Shown in pieces: positions 26,540 through 38,080 of a stretch of 64,000 nt of DNA; positions within the stretch are counted from its first letter, which is position 1; the number at the start of each line of letters is the position of its first letter. The stretch is from contig CM070874.1 in NCBI GenBank assembly GCA_036365515.1, forward strand, positions 39,792,083 through 39,856,082, read 5' to 3'. Below the pieces are notes generated by a model. The model was not told the origin of the DNA. It made no database searches and worked only from the letters and a program-made list of their open reading frames with translations. This stretch comes from Torymus aiolomorphi (Eukaryota > Arthropoda > Insecta > Hymenoptera > Torymidae). A program made the translations under genes and the position numbers.

Positions 26540-27720
26540 AATATTTTATGTTTAGCTGAAAATTAACAAATTCTTGCCAGAAGAAGTAAAAGAATTATCG
26601 CGCTTAGCTACAACGGGACTTCTTTGCACTCAATTTGCGATACCTTTTTTTCTAATTAAGTTTTCTTAAAAATTTAAAATCCAGCGTATTTGTAAATGAA
26701 AAACAAACAACTTTGCAATAGAAAAATTTTGAGAAAATTAGTGCAAATAGTGAAAAAAGCCTTATAAACAAATTCAATTGACATTTTTTACTGAAATTTT
26801 TAATTAAAAACGTTTAAATAATTTTGTAAACTAAATTATAGATAATAATTATAAAGTAGCTTAATAGAATATTATTCTCTCTTCAAAATGCGAGGTTGAA
26901 AGTTGAAAAATTTTTGTTAGAAGCGGAGATACAAGCGAAAGAGTGGCCGCGCGAAGCTACATCAGGACTTTTTTGCACTAAATATGCTATAACTTTTTTT
27001 GGAATTAAGTTTTCTTAAAAGATCAAAATCCAGCGTATTTGTAAATGAAAAACAAACAACTTTGCAATAGAAAAATTTTGAGAAAATTAGTGCAAATAGT
27101 GAAAAAAGCCTTATAAACAAATTCAATTGACATTTTTTACTGAAATTTTTAATTAAAAACGTTTAAATAATTTTGTAAACTAAATTATAGATAATAATTA
27201 TAAAGTAGCTTAATAGAATATTATTCTCTCTTCAAAATGCGAGGTTGAAAGTTGAAAAATTTTTGTTAGAAGCGGAGATACAAGCGAAAGAGTGGCCGCG
27301 CGAAGCTACATCAGGACTTTTTTGCACTAAATATGCTATAACTTTTTTTGGAATTAAGTTTTCTTAAAAGATCAAAATCCAGCGTATTTGTAAATGAAAA
27401 ACAAACAACTTTGCAATAGAAAAATTTTGAGAAAATTAGTGCAAATAGTGAAAAAAGTCTTATAAACAAATTAAATTGACATTTTTTACTGACATTTTTA
27501 ATTAAAAACGTTTAAATAATTATGTAAACTAAATTATGGATAATAATTATGAAGTAGCTTAATAGGATATTATTCTCTCTTCAAAATGTGAGGTTGAAAG
27601 TTGAAAAATGTTCGTTAGAACCGGAGATACAAGCGAAAGAGTGGCCGCGCGAAGGTACATCAGGACTTTTTTGCACTAAATTTTCTATAACTTGTTTTCT
27701 AATTAAGTTTTCTTAAAAAT
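26540..27720. repeat. 350-bp tandem repeats
   Basis: GAGTGGCCGCGCGAAG recurs at about 26942, 27292 and 27640. The units share AAACAAACAACTTTGCAATAG, AGTGCAAATAGTGAAAAAAG and ATGCGAGGTTGAAAGTTG. The first two full copies are nearly identical and the third is more diverged, so amplification within this arm was recent. Confidence 0.9.
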
Positions 27721-27961
27721 TCAAAATCGAGCATGTTTCTGTATTAAAAACCAACAATTTTGTAAAAGCAAAATTTTAATATCTATCAAAGAATTAATGA
27801 TATATCGATTTAAACAATTAAATTGTTAAGAACAATTTATCTGACCACTTTCAGGAGTTCTACCCTCAAAATTCGTAATCAGGACGAAAAAATACGTACA
27901 AAAATCTTGAGTAGAGCAATGGCACTCAATCGGCTACGAAATCATAGCCTGCGCCTAGACT

Positions 27962-28612
27962 ATATAGGAATCCTATAGGATACTCTATAGGCAGTCCTAT
28001 ATGAAATTCTATATAGGAAGTTATATAGGAAATCTTATGTGAATTTCGTGCTTTTCCTACAGGAAATCCTATAGGAAATCCTATTGCGCTGCGCTGCGGC
28101 ATGCGGTAGAAGCTTGCTTCTCCAGAGCCGCTATGGGGCGCAGCAGTCGAGACTCTCATAAACACATTGGAACCGCGAGGGTATGTAAAGCCATGAGATT
28201 CAACCGTTTGAACGACTTTACGGAGAGTCAATGTGACAAGGATTACCTTGATTTTGATACCTGAGCTCTTTGGGCTTAATCGGTAAGCGCCGGCAGTCGT
28301 GCACGGCAGTCCCTAGGTGCAACTCCTTACCTAGGACTGTTTGCCACTGATTGTGCTGTGCGATGTTATAGCGCTAAATAAGATGCTAAACCTCTATAAA
28401 CTGTTTTCACGAAAATACTCCAGAATTCCCTGCAGGATTTTCCATGTAAAATTGTCTACAGTTTTTCCTACAGAATTACCTACAGAATTTCCTATAGGAT
28501 TTCCTATAGGATTTCCTACAGGAAAAGCGCGAAATTCACATAGGATTTCCTATAGAACTTCCTATATAGAATTTCATATAGGACTGCCTATAGAGTATCC
28601 TATAGGATTCCT
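27962..28612. mobile_element. About 650-bp MITE with ~125-bp terminal inverted repeats
   Basis: Begins TATAGGAATCCTATAGG and ends CCTATAGGATTCCTATA. Both arms are rich in CCTATAGGA words. It interrupts the right inverted-repeat arm at CTAGACTA, and the homologous left arm (about 19080) is the uninterrupted site, which gives a natural empty-site comparison. The probable target is TA. The interior has no transposase. It carries TTAATCGGTAAGCGCC near 28275, which looks weakly tRNA-like. Confidence 0.7.
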
Positions 28613-28830
28613 ATAGGATTTCTACGGAATGCCTACAGGATTTTCTATAGCATTTCCTACAGGATTTTCTATAGGATATTTTTATAAGGGGTGCGCTTTC
28701 TAAAGTTTAGAGAAATTATTTTTAAGATCTGTAAAGCGTATTCATATAAATTTTCGCATATCATTAGAAATTGTTTACAAATTAATCGCATTATAATTAT
28801 CGCAGAAAAAACTTACATAAAATTTTCGTC

Positions 28831-28905
28831 CTCACCGAGAATCGAACCCACGACCCTAGGGTTAATACTACGCACGCAGACTATCCATTACGCTATTGCT
28901 CACAT
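28831..28905 (-). other. tRNA-like sequence (SINE head or tRNA pseudogene)
   Basis: On the minus strand, TAGCGTAATGGATAG resembles a pol III A box (28884-28898). GTGGGTTCGATTC (28838-28850) is a close match to the B box, about 45 nt downstream, the normal spacing. The acceptor and T stems pair poorly, so a functional tRNA is unlikely. Confidence 0.4.
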
Positions 28906-29084
28906 GAGTAATTAAATTATTTTATTTATTACGAATAATTATGTTACTACGCATCAATATAATAAATTGTTTTTTTATTAAATTAACTATTAATTGTGAT
29001 TCCTAGTCTTTATACCACTCTAACATCAAAATCACAACTTTGATATGATTTTTCGGTGTTGTGGCATAAAATACGGTTCGAGAT

Positions 29085-29525
29085 TAGTATTTAAGAGAAA
29101 CGTCACACGAGGAAAATAGTGTACTAATCCAGCCCTCGTGTCGAAAAGTACTATTTCACTTCACTCTACCCTTAGATAGTTGTCTGAGCTCGTCTCCACG
29201 TGCACGAGGGGAGAAGAAAAGAGTGCTTTTCCACTGGTCGAGCAGCGAAATACGATGGGAAGATTAATCACTGCGTTGATCAGTTAGCAAAATCGGTTAG
29301 CAAAATTGACTAAAAAAGCAGCGAAAAGTTGCTGCTTTTTCAGTTGCATCATAAAATCAACGAAAAGTCACTGCTTTTTCAGTGGATTGCCAAGTCGCTG
29401 ATAATAAAAGCAGTGATTATTTCACTGATGTTTTCGTGGAATCATAGATCACTGACCAACACAGATTTTTCACTGATTTTTTAGTGGAACGACATTCACT
29501 GACCAAAATAGTGATGTTTTCACTG
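29085..29525. repeat. Hairpin and degenerate CACTGATTTTT repeats
   Basis: 29100-29145 is an imperfect inverted repeat around ACACGAGG...CCTCGTGT with AATAGTGTA/AGTACTATTT edges. From 29280 to 29525 short units such as TTTTTCAGTGG, TTCACTGATTTTTTAGTGG and AGCAGTGATTATTTC recur in both orientations. No credible gene; an 89-codon minus frame (29417-29686) has no motif. Confidence 0.45.
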
Positions 29526-29959
29526 ATTCGTTTTTTAGAGAGTAAGTACAGATCGAAAAAACTACTTACGAGTGTACACACAACTGGGACCTTCGTTTTC
29601 TCCATGACTTTGGTCTTCTGGAGCGGAGCTATCTTTGTTCTAAACAAAGCTAAACTTATTTGCTTATCTTTAATATAAATTAGCAAACGCCAACAGGTCT
29701 GAAGTTGTATGAAACAAATGTAATTCGCGATATTGTTTTGTTAAGGCAACGGGTGACTTAAGCTCATATTCATATTTATTTACAAATACAGGGATCGATA
29801 AAGTGAAAAGATAAAAAAGCATCACAAATAAACAATAATGAGCAATGAATACTTTTTATAACTTATAAAGTACGTTTGAATAAATTAAGTTTGAAAAAAA
29901 CTTAGAAATTATGTGTGTTAACGTTTCTTACGATAGTGTTTTGTTAATGCAACCAAAAA

Positions 29960-30190
29960 AGTAAGTAATAACAAAAGTAATTACTTGAGCAATACTAAAG
30001 TAATTACTTGAGAAATATCGTAAGACCATTGGGTAAGAAATTACTTAAGTAATTACTTGAGAAATATATTGAGAATACTAGGTAAGAAATTACTCAAGTA
30101 ATTACCTAAGTAATTATTTAAGAACTTACATCGATACTCAACATAGTTCTTAAGGAATTACTTAATTAATTACTTATAAGCATTACTTAA
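29960..30190. repeat. Array of palindromic AAGTAATTACTT words
   Basis: AGTAATTACTTGAG(A)AATAT and variants occur at least eight times, each a palindrome or near-palindrome. Could be the end of a MITE or a microsatellite-like expansion. Confidence 0.6.
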
Positions 30191-30193
30191 GCG

Positions 30194-30589
30194 ATGGCAT
30201 TAGAAATAAGTATGGCGCAACCGTTCGCACCGCGGGGAGAGCTCTGGGAAACCCGGTATTATATTATTACTTTCTTAATGGTAAATAATAATAATAGTCG
30301 TATTAAAATTTATAATGTACGTATATTAAAAGTTGTTAAAGGAGCAATGAGAAATATGGATGATAGGAGATGGAACAAAATAAAAAAGAATAATCCTCTA
30401 GTCAATGCATCGTTTGATAACGTCAAGGTAACGAAAATATACGATGCTTTCGTGGTAAGTGTTATGATGAAGAAGTGCAAGAGCGTGGAAAAGATCTCGT
30501 ATAAAAGAAGGGATTTCAAGAGAGGCAAATGGTGCCAGTGTTGGCGACGATCGCCTTTTGCGCTAAGCCTCGAGAGTATATTAATGTGA
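30194..30589 (+). CDS. Hypothetical 131-codon ORF
   Basis: Opens with MALEISMAQPFAPRGELWE and has a basic C-terminal half (KKCKSVEKISYKRRDFKRGK, CQCWRR). No family recognised. It starts within the palindromic array. Codon use is not obviously coding, and a shorter frame overlaps on the other strand, so chance is quite possible. Confidence 0.2.
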   Translation: MALEISMAQPFAPRGELWETRYYIITFLMVNNNNSRIKIYNVRILKVVKGAMRNMDDRRWNKIKKNNPLVNASFDNVKVTKIYDAFVVSVMMKKCKSVEKISYKRRDFKRGKWCQCWRRSPFALSLESILM

Positions 30590-31636
30590 AGAACATGTTA
30601 CAAGTACGAAATACGAAGAAAAGAGCAAAGTGCGTCACGGAATACTAAAGCTCTATATCTATATCTCTTGAAAGAGGCCTCACCTAACGACGTACTTGCA
30701 TTTTAAAAGCATTTAGTTCCTCGACTAACTTTTTTCCATAAATAAGATGGGAGTCTACAGTCTGCAATATAAATACTTTTTGTTTTTTTTTTTAAATATT
30801 TAAAACTTTAGCATCCCTGAAGAAAAGTCGAGGAATATTGTGGCATCATTACCCACATTGTATTATCTTTTAAAACTTCTCATTATTGAATATCATGAAA
30901 AATATGAATAGTTTTCACTACTATTTTATATTCCTTGTTTTAATGTTTTTACAAGATTTTTCTTTTCAAAATTTTACATTTACATGTACAAATCTCTTTA
31001 TTGTTGATATTTTTCATAACTTATGTGATAATTCATAAAACTTCATCATGAATAGAGACATTTAAGAATAAAAAAAAAAAAAAAAAAAATAATTTTTTTA
31101 AACATGCTTTAAAAAAAAAATAAATCTTAAACATAAACCTTAAAAATAAATCGTACTAAAAAGTGAAAAGTAATCGAATGGAAAAACGAGCATTTGGAGC
31201 ATCTAGTGAGCAGCGGGAGAAAAAACTTCCTTTGCTACTACTTTTCCTTTCGATGTAACGGGAGGAAGAGCACTTAGTCTCCTGTTACTCTAATCTTATT
31301 GCTTATGCTTACAGATAACATAAAAACCAAAAGATAACATAAAAATCAAAAACTAACATAAAATAATTATTGTAATACAAATATTTATATTTAATAAAAA
31401 TATTGTTTTTAACATAACACAATTCAACGTCTCATTTTATTTGTACAAATTGAAAACTCGATATGCCCGATATCCCATCCGAATTTCATGCAAAAAAGGT
31501 TATATTCCTGTCCTTATTATATTAAAAAAAGTACTATGTGCAACAAGGAAGCAATAGACTTTTTCAGACTCGGATGATGATATTGATCACTCGTTTGTTT
31601 TTCTTTAATACTCCTTTCTAGTTGCACAATATACTA
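30590..31636. other. Noncoding AT-rich stretch
   Basis: Contains a poly(A) run near 31069-31090. No gene or clear repeat seen. Confidence 0.45.
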
Positions 31637-31840
31637 TTTGAAGATATAAATTTGGGCAATGTTCTATTTATGGAAGAATCAAAAAAAAGCATGGCACGTG
31701 CACTCATACAATCACGTCATTCAAGGATATTCATTCTTGAAGGCTCCACTTGTGATTAATGAAGTATATATGAGGGATCGCACCATGCTTTTCTTTTATT
31801 CTTTTGCAAATAGAACATTTTTCAAATTTATATCTTCAAA
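31637..31840. mobile_element. About 204-bp MITE-like inverted repeat
   Basis: The first 18 nt (TTTGAAGATATAAATTTG) are perfectly inverted at 31823-31840. Pairing continues imperfectly through AATGTTCTATTT and AAGCATG, giving arms of about 60 bp. The 62-codon frame inside is incidental. Confidence 0.7.
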
Positions 31841-32590
31841 AGATTAATTTTACAACATTTTTTAACAATATATTTTTCTTTTTTTTTTTATTTTATACTT
31901 TTTAGTCATAACCTAAGCCAATTATTACGAAATATTATCTAACTAGGAGTGTATACCAGATCCAGGTAATGGATTCACTCCAGGTTGTAGAATATGACTT
32001 CATACATATAAAAATTAATCCCAGACCCTAAAGCATTCATCATTTTTAGTTATAAGAGATTGAATTTTTTAAAAATTAAGTGATTTTTTCACCTCAAATC
32101 GTTCATTTGGCGGCTAAACCTTGCTTTTATGCCTGTAAACAAACCACAAAGCATTTTTATTTTTTAAAATATGAAATATTTTAGTAAAATGTATTACAAT
32201 TTTTAACAAAAATATCCATTGGTATTTTATATTATTTTATATTATCTTATTCAATAAATAAAATGCAATTTATGCCAATATTCCGTGTTTAATCACAATG
32301 AAACCAATTGTCTACTGGGAAGCATGATTTATTGATTAAACTTATTCAATTTGAAGTCCAATGTGAAGAATATTTAATAATTATATTTATCAATTAGTTC
32401 TTAATATCCAAAATCCCATTAGAAATAATTGATGCGATAGCTTCATGTTTTGTGGCATAACGAGCTGAACTCTTGACTATTTTCTGAATCCTAAAACATT
32501 ATGAATAAAAAGACACAAAGTATCATTCTTTACACAATGAAACACTGTGAAAAAAAAAACAAAATTATACGTATCTCATGGAGAATATTT
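31841..32590. other. Noncoding AT-rich stretch
   Basis: Nothing recognised. Confidence 0.45.
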
Positions 32591-35478
32591 ATGAAGTTCA
32601 TGGCATTTGGCGACTTGAACTTAATCCTCCAGCTGCTAAGATTGTTCTGTGATCACGACAGAGTAGAGGTTATTTAAATATTGACGAAGTATAAAAGTAG
32701 TCTGTCGAGTGAAGGCGGTACCCTGCCATAATTGCATTCAATCTGGTTAATTCCCAGATTTACGAAAATTTGTATCTCTGTTTGAAAATTATCTATCGTG
32801 TACCTTCTCTTTTTTGTACCTGCCAATGTAGTTTGAATAGGCTGGGAAACTATATAAAAATATTAAATAATAATTGTATGTAAACTAACTTTAGAAGGGT
32901 TTATTTTTCCTGAATTATTCATCCTCTCGTCGCCTATTTGACATCCACTTATATATACAGCATTTTTGGGACTTTCCTGTAAGAAATTAAATGCTATACT
33001 ATTGTATTTTTTTTTTTTTTTTACATTAAAATTGATTTTTTTAGAGAAATAATTGTATTCTAAATTAATATAAAAAGATGCAAGACCTTCAATATTTTAT
33101 GCATTTACCGTTCATTTGATGTTATCTTACGGTTACGGTATTTTGGAGAATTATGAGAAACGACTGCACTGATTTCCAAGCAGTTTAATTTGAAATTAAA
33201 GGGGTTCACTTTTGTATACCATAATTCAGGAATATTGCATACGATATAGGCCGTTAGTATTAGTTACAATTCCAATTGTTTCTCTCAATTTAGCATAAGA
33301 TTCATGTAAAAAAGTTCACGTCCTTAAATGTTCAAGCGATTCACCGCATACTCGATGTCTGTACATGTATAAGTCATTTTCGAGACCTATAGGAAACATA
33401 ATAGCTGCTACGACAGCCGGTTATTTTTTCACGACAAAATATATAATAGTTAAACAACGACCAAGTATAGAAGTAGTCTATCGATTGAATGCAATGCTCT
33501 GTCACAATTGTTTACAAAGTGTCTAATCTCAACATTTTTAAATTATTCGATTTATTTTTCTTAGTTTATCTAACTTGTGACTTCTCTTTTTTTTGCCTGC
33601 CAGTACAGTACGAATAAGCTCTAAAACGTGTAAAAAACATTAAATAATAATGTTATGTTAACTGTCTTTAGAACGGTTTATGTTCTCGAATCCATCATCC
33701 ATTCGCCGCTCATTGTATATTTACCGTTTATTCGATGTTTTCTTATGTTCATGGCATATTGGATTCTCATGAAACATGTCTGTAGTGCTGTTTAAGCAGG
33801 TTCAATTGAGATTAAATTTGTTCATTTTTGTATACAATAATGCAGTTATATCGAATACGATATATTCCGCTACGATATATTCTTCTTTCTTATTTTTTTT
33901 TACATTAAAATTTATTTTTTTAGAGAAATAATTGTATTCTATATTAATATAGAAAGATGCAAGCCCTTGAATATTTTATGCATTTACCGCTCATTTTATG
34001 TTGTATTACGGTTACGGCATTTTGGAGAATTATAAGAAACGACTGCTCTGCTTTCCAAGCAGTTTATTTTGAAATTAAAGGGGTTCACTTTCGTATACCA
34101 TAATTCAGGAATATTGAATACGATATAGACCGTTAGTATTAATTCCAATTCCAGTTGTTGCTCTCACTTTACCACAAGTTTCATGTAAAAAAGTTCATGT
34201 CCTTAAATGTGCAAGCGATTCACTGCATACTCGATGTCTGTACATGTATAAGACATTTTGGAGACCTTTACATCATAGCTGCTACTACAGCCGGTTATTT
34301 TTTCACGACAAAGTATATAATATTTAAATAACGACCAAGTATAGAAGTAGTCTATTGATTGAAAGCAATGCTATGTCACTATTGTTTACAAAGTGTTTAA
34401 TCTCAACATTTTTAAATTTTTCGATTTATTTTTTTTAGATTATCTAACTTGTGACTTCTGTTTTTTGTACCTGCCAATACAGTACGAATACGCTCCAAAA
34501 CGTGTAAAAAACATTAAATAATAATGTTATATTAACTGTCTTTAGAACGGTTTATGTTCTTGAATCCTTCATCTATTCGCCGCTCATTGGATATTTACCG
34601 TTCATTCGATGTTTTCTTATGTTCATGTCATTTTGGAGACTTATGGCAAAGTTCTGTAGTGCTGTTTAAAGATGTTCAATTGAGATTAAAGTTGTTCATT
34701 TTTGTATACAAAGATGCAGTTATATCGAACACGATATATTCGGCTACGATATGATCTTCTTTTTTAATTTTTTTTTTTTAATTGAAGATGGTTTTTTCAG
34801 AGAAATAATTGTATTCTAAATTAATATAGAAAGATGCAAGTCCTTGAATATTTTATGCATTAACCGTTCATTTCATGTTGTCTTACGGTTATGGCATTTT
34901 GGAGAATTATGAGAAACGACTGCACTGATTTCCAAGCAGAGTAATTTGAAATTAAAGGGGTTCACTTTCTTATACCATAATTCAGGTATATTGAATACGA
35001 TATAGGCCGTTAGTATTAGTTAAAATTCCAATTGTTTCTCTCACTTTTGCACAAGATTCATGTAAAAAAGTTCACGTCCTTAAATGTTCAAGCGATTCAC
35101 TGCAAACTCTATGTCTGTACATGTACATGGCATTTGGCGACTTGAACTTAATCCTCCAGCTGCTAAGATTGTTCTGTGTTCACGACAGAGTAGAAGTTAT
35201 TTAAATATTGACGAAGTATAAAAGTAGTCTGTCGAGTGAAGGCGGTACCCTGCCATAATTGCATTCAATCTGGTTAATTCCCAGATTTACGAAAATTTGT
35301 ATCTCTGTTTGAAAATTATCTATCGTGTACCTTCTCTTTTTTGTACCTGCCAATGTAGTTTGAATAGGCTGGGAAACTATAGAAAAATATTAAATAATAA
35401 TTGTATGTAAACTAACTTTAGAACGGTTTATTCTTCCTGAATTATTCATCCTCTCGTCGCCTATTTGACATCCACTTA
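32590..35478. repeat. Satellite-like array, segment 1
   Basis: Degenerate units of about 870 bp. Landmark words such as CAAGCGATTCACTGCATACTC recur at about 33345, 34213 and 35090, and TTTCCAAGCAGTTTA-type words at about 33172, 34056 and 34929. A block of about 290 bp starting CATGGCATTTGGCGACTTG occurs at 32600 and nearly identically at 35130, 2.53 kb apart, indicating a higher-order unit. No coding sequence. The same units continue at 38.1-39.5, 41.5-42.8 and, more diverged, 45.85-47.9 kb. Confidence 0.8.
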
Positions 35479-35554
35479 TGCCGGGTGTCCCATTTTAAAA
35501 CCACCAGGCAAATATCTCGAAAACTAAGGGAGATGGAAAAAAACTTTTAATACA

Positions 35555-36240
35555 AAAGTTGTAGGGTTCAGACGGGCCCAACTGATCGTGACCTTGGTTA
35601 TGACCTTCAGGTCAACGATCAAAGTCATTTGAAGGTTAAATTGATTTTTTCAAATGGGGACCCCCACTTTTGACCTCGTAAATGGAAAGAGCGGAAAATT
35701 TTACGTTCAGATATGTCCTTGAGTCAAGGTCATGGTCATGGTCATGGTCATGTTTAAAATCTAAATCAATCAACGCATCAAAACATTCCCATAATTAGGC
35801 ATACGAGACAAATTGTTAAATACAAAAGTTGTAGGGTTCAGAGGGGCCCAACTGATCGTAACCTTGGTTATGACCTTGTTGTCAATGATCAAGGTCATTT
35901 GAAGGTCAAATCGATTTCTCCAAATGGGAACCCCCATTTTTGACCTCGTAAATGGAAAGAGCGGAAAATTTTACGTTCAGATATGTCCTTGAGTCAAGAC
36001 CATGGTCATGGTCATGGTCATGTTTAAAATCAAAATCAATCAACGCATCCAAACATTCCCATAATTACGCATACGAGTGTTAAATACAGAAGTTGTAGGG
36101 TTTGGAGCGGCCCAACTGATCGTGACCTTGGTTATGACCTTGAGGTCAATGATCAAGGTCATTTGAAGGTCAAATCGATTTTTTCAAATGGGAACCCCTA
36201 TTTTTGACCTCGTAAATGGAAAGAGCGGAAAATTTTACTG
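35555..36240. repeat. About 265-270-bp tandem repeats within the transposon
   Basis: GTTGTAGGGTT(C/T)(A/G)GA recurs at about 35559, 35829 and 36093. The units also contain CCAACTGATCGTGACCTTGG, GACCTCGTAAATGGAAAGAG and a short GGTCATGGTCATGG run. Each unit ends in GGAAAATTTTAC(G). Confidence 0.85.
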
Positions 36241-36525
36241 TTTTTACTATTATCAATATTTACCAGGGTTAACCACTTATATCAAATAATAACAAAAGTT
36301 AATAAGTGTTGACCACCTGTATCCAATAGTGACCGGTAGTATTCAGCATTGATCGGTAATAGTCAATAATTATTACTGTTTACATCAAATTGTTTTCAAA
36401 TTGAGCACACTTATATTGGCACAGAAAATTAAACTTTTTCGTTTTAAAATATTGTATAGTATAATAACATATTATTTCTTTTGTGGTGTGTTTTGATAAA
36501 TAATTGCATTTACAACTAAAAAAGA

Positions 36526-37593
36526 ATGCCTGACTATTCTGCTAATGAAATAGTTGACATTCTTCTTATTTTAGGAGAATGTCGACGAAACTATCGAGAG
36601 GCAAGCAGATTGTATCGTGCTCGGTTCACTCAACGACAACATCCTGATCATACGGTAATACGTGACATTGAACTGCGCGGTCGATAAGGAAACTTCGTTC
36701 GAAGAAGGAGGACACTGAATGAACACGATTATGAAAATAATCCTCGCTTTCTTGCTGTTCTAGCCATGGTACATTTAAATGTTCATGTCAGTTTACGCGA
36801 AATCGAGTTAACAATGGGTATTCCAAGATCTACGGCCAGTAGATATTTACGATATGCGCGTTACCATCCTTACCACATTACTCTAAATCAAGCTTTAACT
36901 GTGGATGATTATCGACGGAGAATAACATTTTGCCAATGGGCAACACAACAAATTACTGATGATGAAAATTTTTTTAACAATGTTCTTTTTAGCCACGAGG
37001 CAACATTTCAGAGTACTGGTATGTTGAATCGCCATAATTGCCACTACTGGTCTCCTGTTAATCCTCATTGGATGCGAGAAGTTGATCGTCAGCATCGCTG
37101 GAATGTAACGGTATGGTGTGGTATTATTAACAGATGTCTGATTGGACCTTATTTTTTTGAAGGTCACGTAACTCAACATACTTATTTACTGTTGCTGAGA
37201 GACGAGCTGCCACTCTTTCTAGAAAACGTTGATCTCCATACATGGGCCAGAATGTGGCTACAACAAGATTGTGCTCCTCCACATTATGCCAGAATTGTCA
37301 GAGATTTTCTTAATGAAAGGTTTAACGGTCGATGGATTGGTAGAGGAGGTCCCGTAGCATGGCCACCAAGATCTCCAGATCTGACATCTCCAGATTTTTA
37401 TTTATGGGGCTTTCTAAAAAATACAGTCTATCGCAACAGGCCAACTACAAGAGATGACATGATTCAAAGGATTACACAAATCTGCTTCAGTATTCCACGT
37501 CAAGTATTATTAAATACTGTTAGAAACTTTAAAAGAAGAATAGAATGTTGTCAACAATTAAATGGTGCAACTTTTGAGCATCTTCTTCAGTAA
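36526..37593 (+). pseudogene. Mariner-type transposase
   Basis: ATG at 36526 (MPDYSANEIVDILLILGECR), an N-terminal helix-turn-helix region, then an in-frame TAA at 36685-36687. The frame resumes unchanged and runs to 37593, about 355 codons in all. A second HTH (HVSLREIELTMGIPRSTASRY) precedes the catalytic core. The first catalytic position reads FSHEATF, where Asp (SDEATF) is usual, so it is His here. The second is WLQQDCAPPHY and the third RSPDLTSPDFYLWG, with 36 residues between them. One nonsense codon plus the lost Asp make it inactive. Confidence 0.85.
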
Positions 37594-37662
37594 ATGGTGA
37601 CCGAAACACTTGGATCCTATGACTAAATACACATGAACGTGGAATTTTCCAATGAATTTTTA

Positions 37663-37885
37663 GCTGGCCTGATCATCCCCGACCTTGCCTTAACTGGCCG
37701 GGTCATCTCCGACCTTGCCTTAACTGAACGGGTCATCTCCGACCTCGCCTTAACTGGCCGGGTCATCTCCGACCTTGCCTTAACTGGCCGGGTCATCTCC
37801 GACCTTGCCTTAACTGGCCGGGTAATCTCCGACCTTGCCTTAGGTGACCGGGTCATCTCCGACTTTGCTCTTAACTGCACGGGAA
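37663..37885. repeat. 30-bp minisatellite inside the transposon
   Basis: Six to seven copies, exactly 30 bp apart from 37681, of GACCTTGCCTTAACTGGCC plus GGGTCATCTCC. Because 30 is divisible by three, the plus strand reads a repeating DLALTGRVIS decapeptide, a by-product of the repeat rather than evidence of a gene. Confidence 0.9.
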
Positions 37886-38080
37886 CTGACCATAACTTTG
37901 ACCATGACCTTGACCCAAGGTCAGATCAGAATTTTTCGGTTTTTCTATTTACGATGTCAAAAGTGAGGGTTGCCGTTAAACAAAATTGATTTAACCTTCA
38001 AACGACATCATCCTTGACCTCAAAACACTACAACTTCTGTATTTAACACTCGTATGCATAATTATGGGAATGTTTGGGGT

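Larger units (their letters stand above)
26480..28690. repeat. Right arm of the inverted repeat
   Basis: Reverse complement of 19003-20035 with about three 350-bp subrepeats and an inserted MITE at about 27962-28612. Ends ...GGATATTTTTATAAGGG at 28689. With the left arm it encloses the gag-only LTR element, so that element inserted into an older foldback or TIR element. Short open frames here are not genes. Confidence 0.85.
35479..38080 (+). mobile_element. Tc1/mariner-type DNA transposon (degenerate)
   Basis: Starts at a sharp break from the satellite with GCCGGGTGTCCCATTTTAAA, typical of an insect mariner-type end, and carries a transposase at 36526-37593. 270-bp repeats precede the gene and 30-bp repeats follow it. 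The right side (about 37990-38070) holds sequence inverted relative to the left repeats (TTAACACTCGTATGC against GCATACGAGTGTTAA near 36070). After that the satellite resumes at GGGGTTCACTTTCG. The 3' end is rearranged. Confidence 0.75.

Noticed and set aside
37633..37989. 118-codon frame with a repeating decapeptide
   Set aside because: Product of a 30-bp minisatellite whose length is a multiple of three; both strands stay open.
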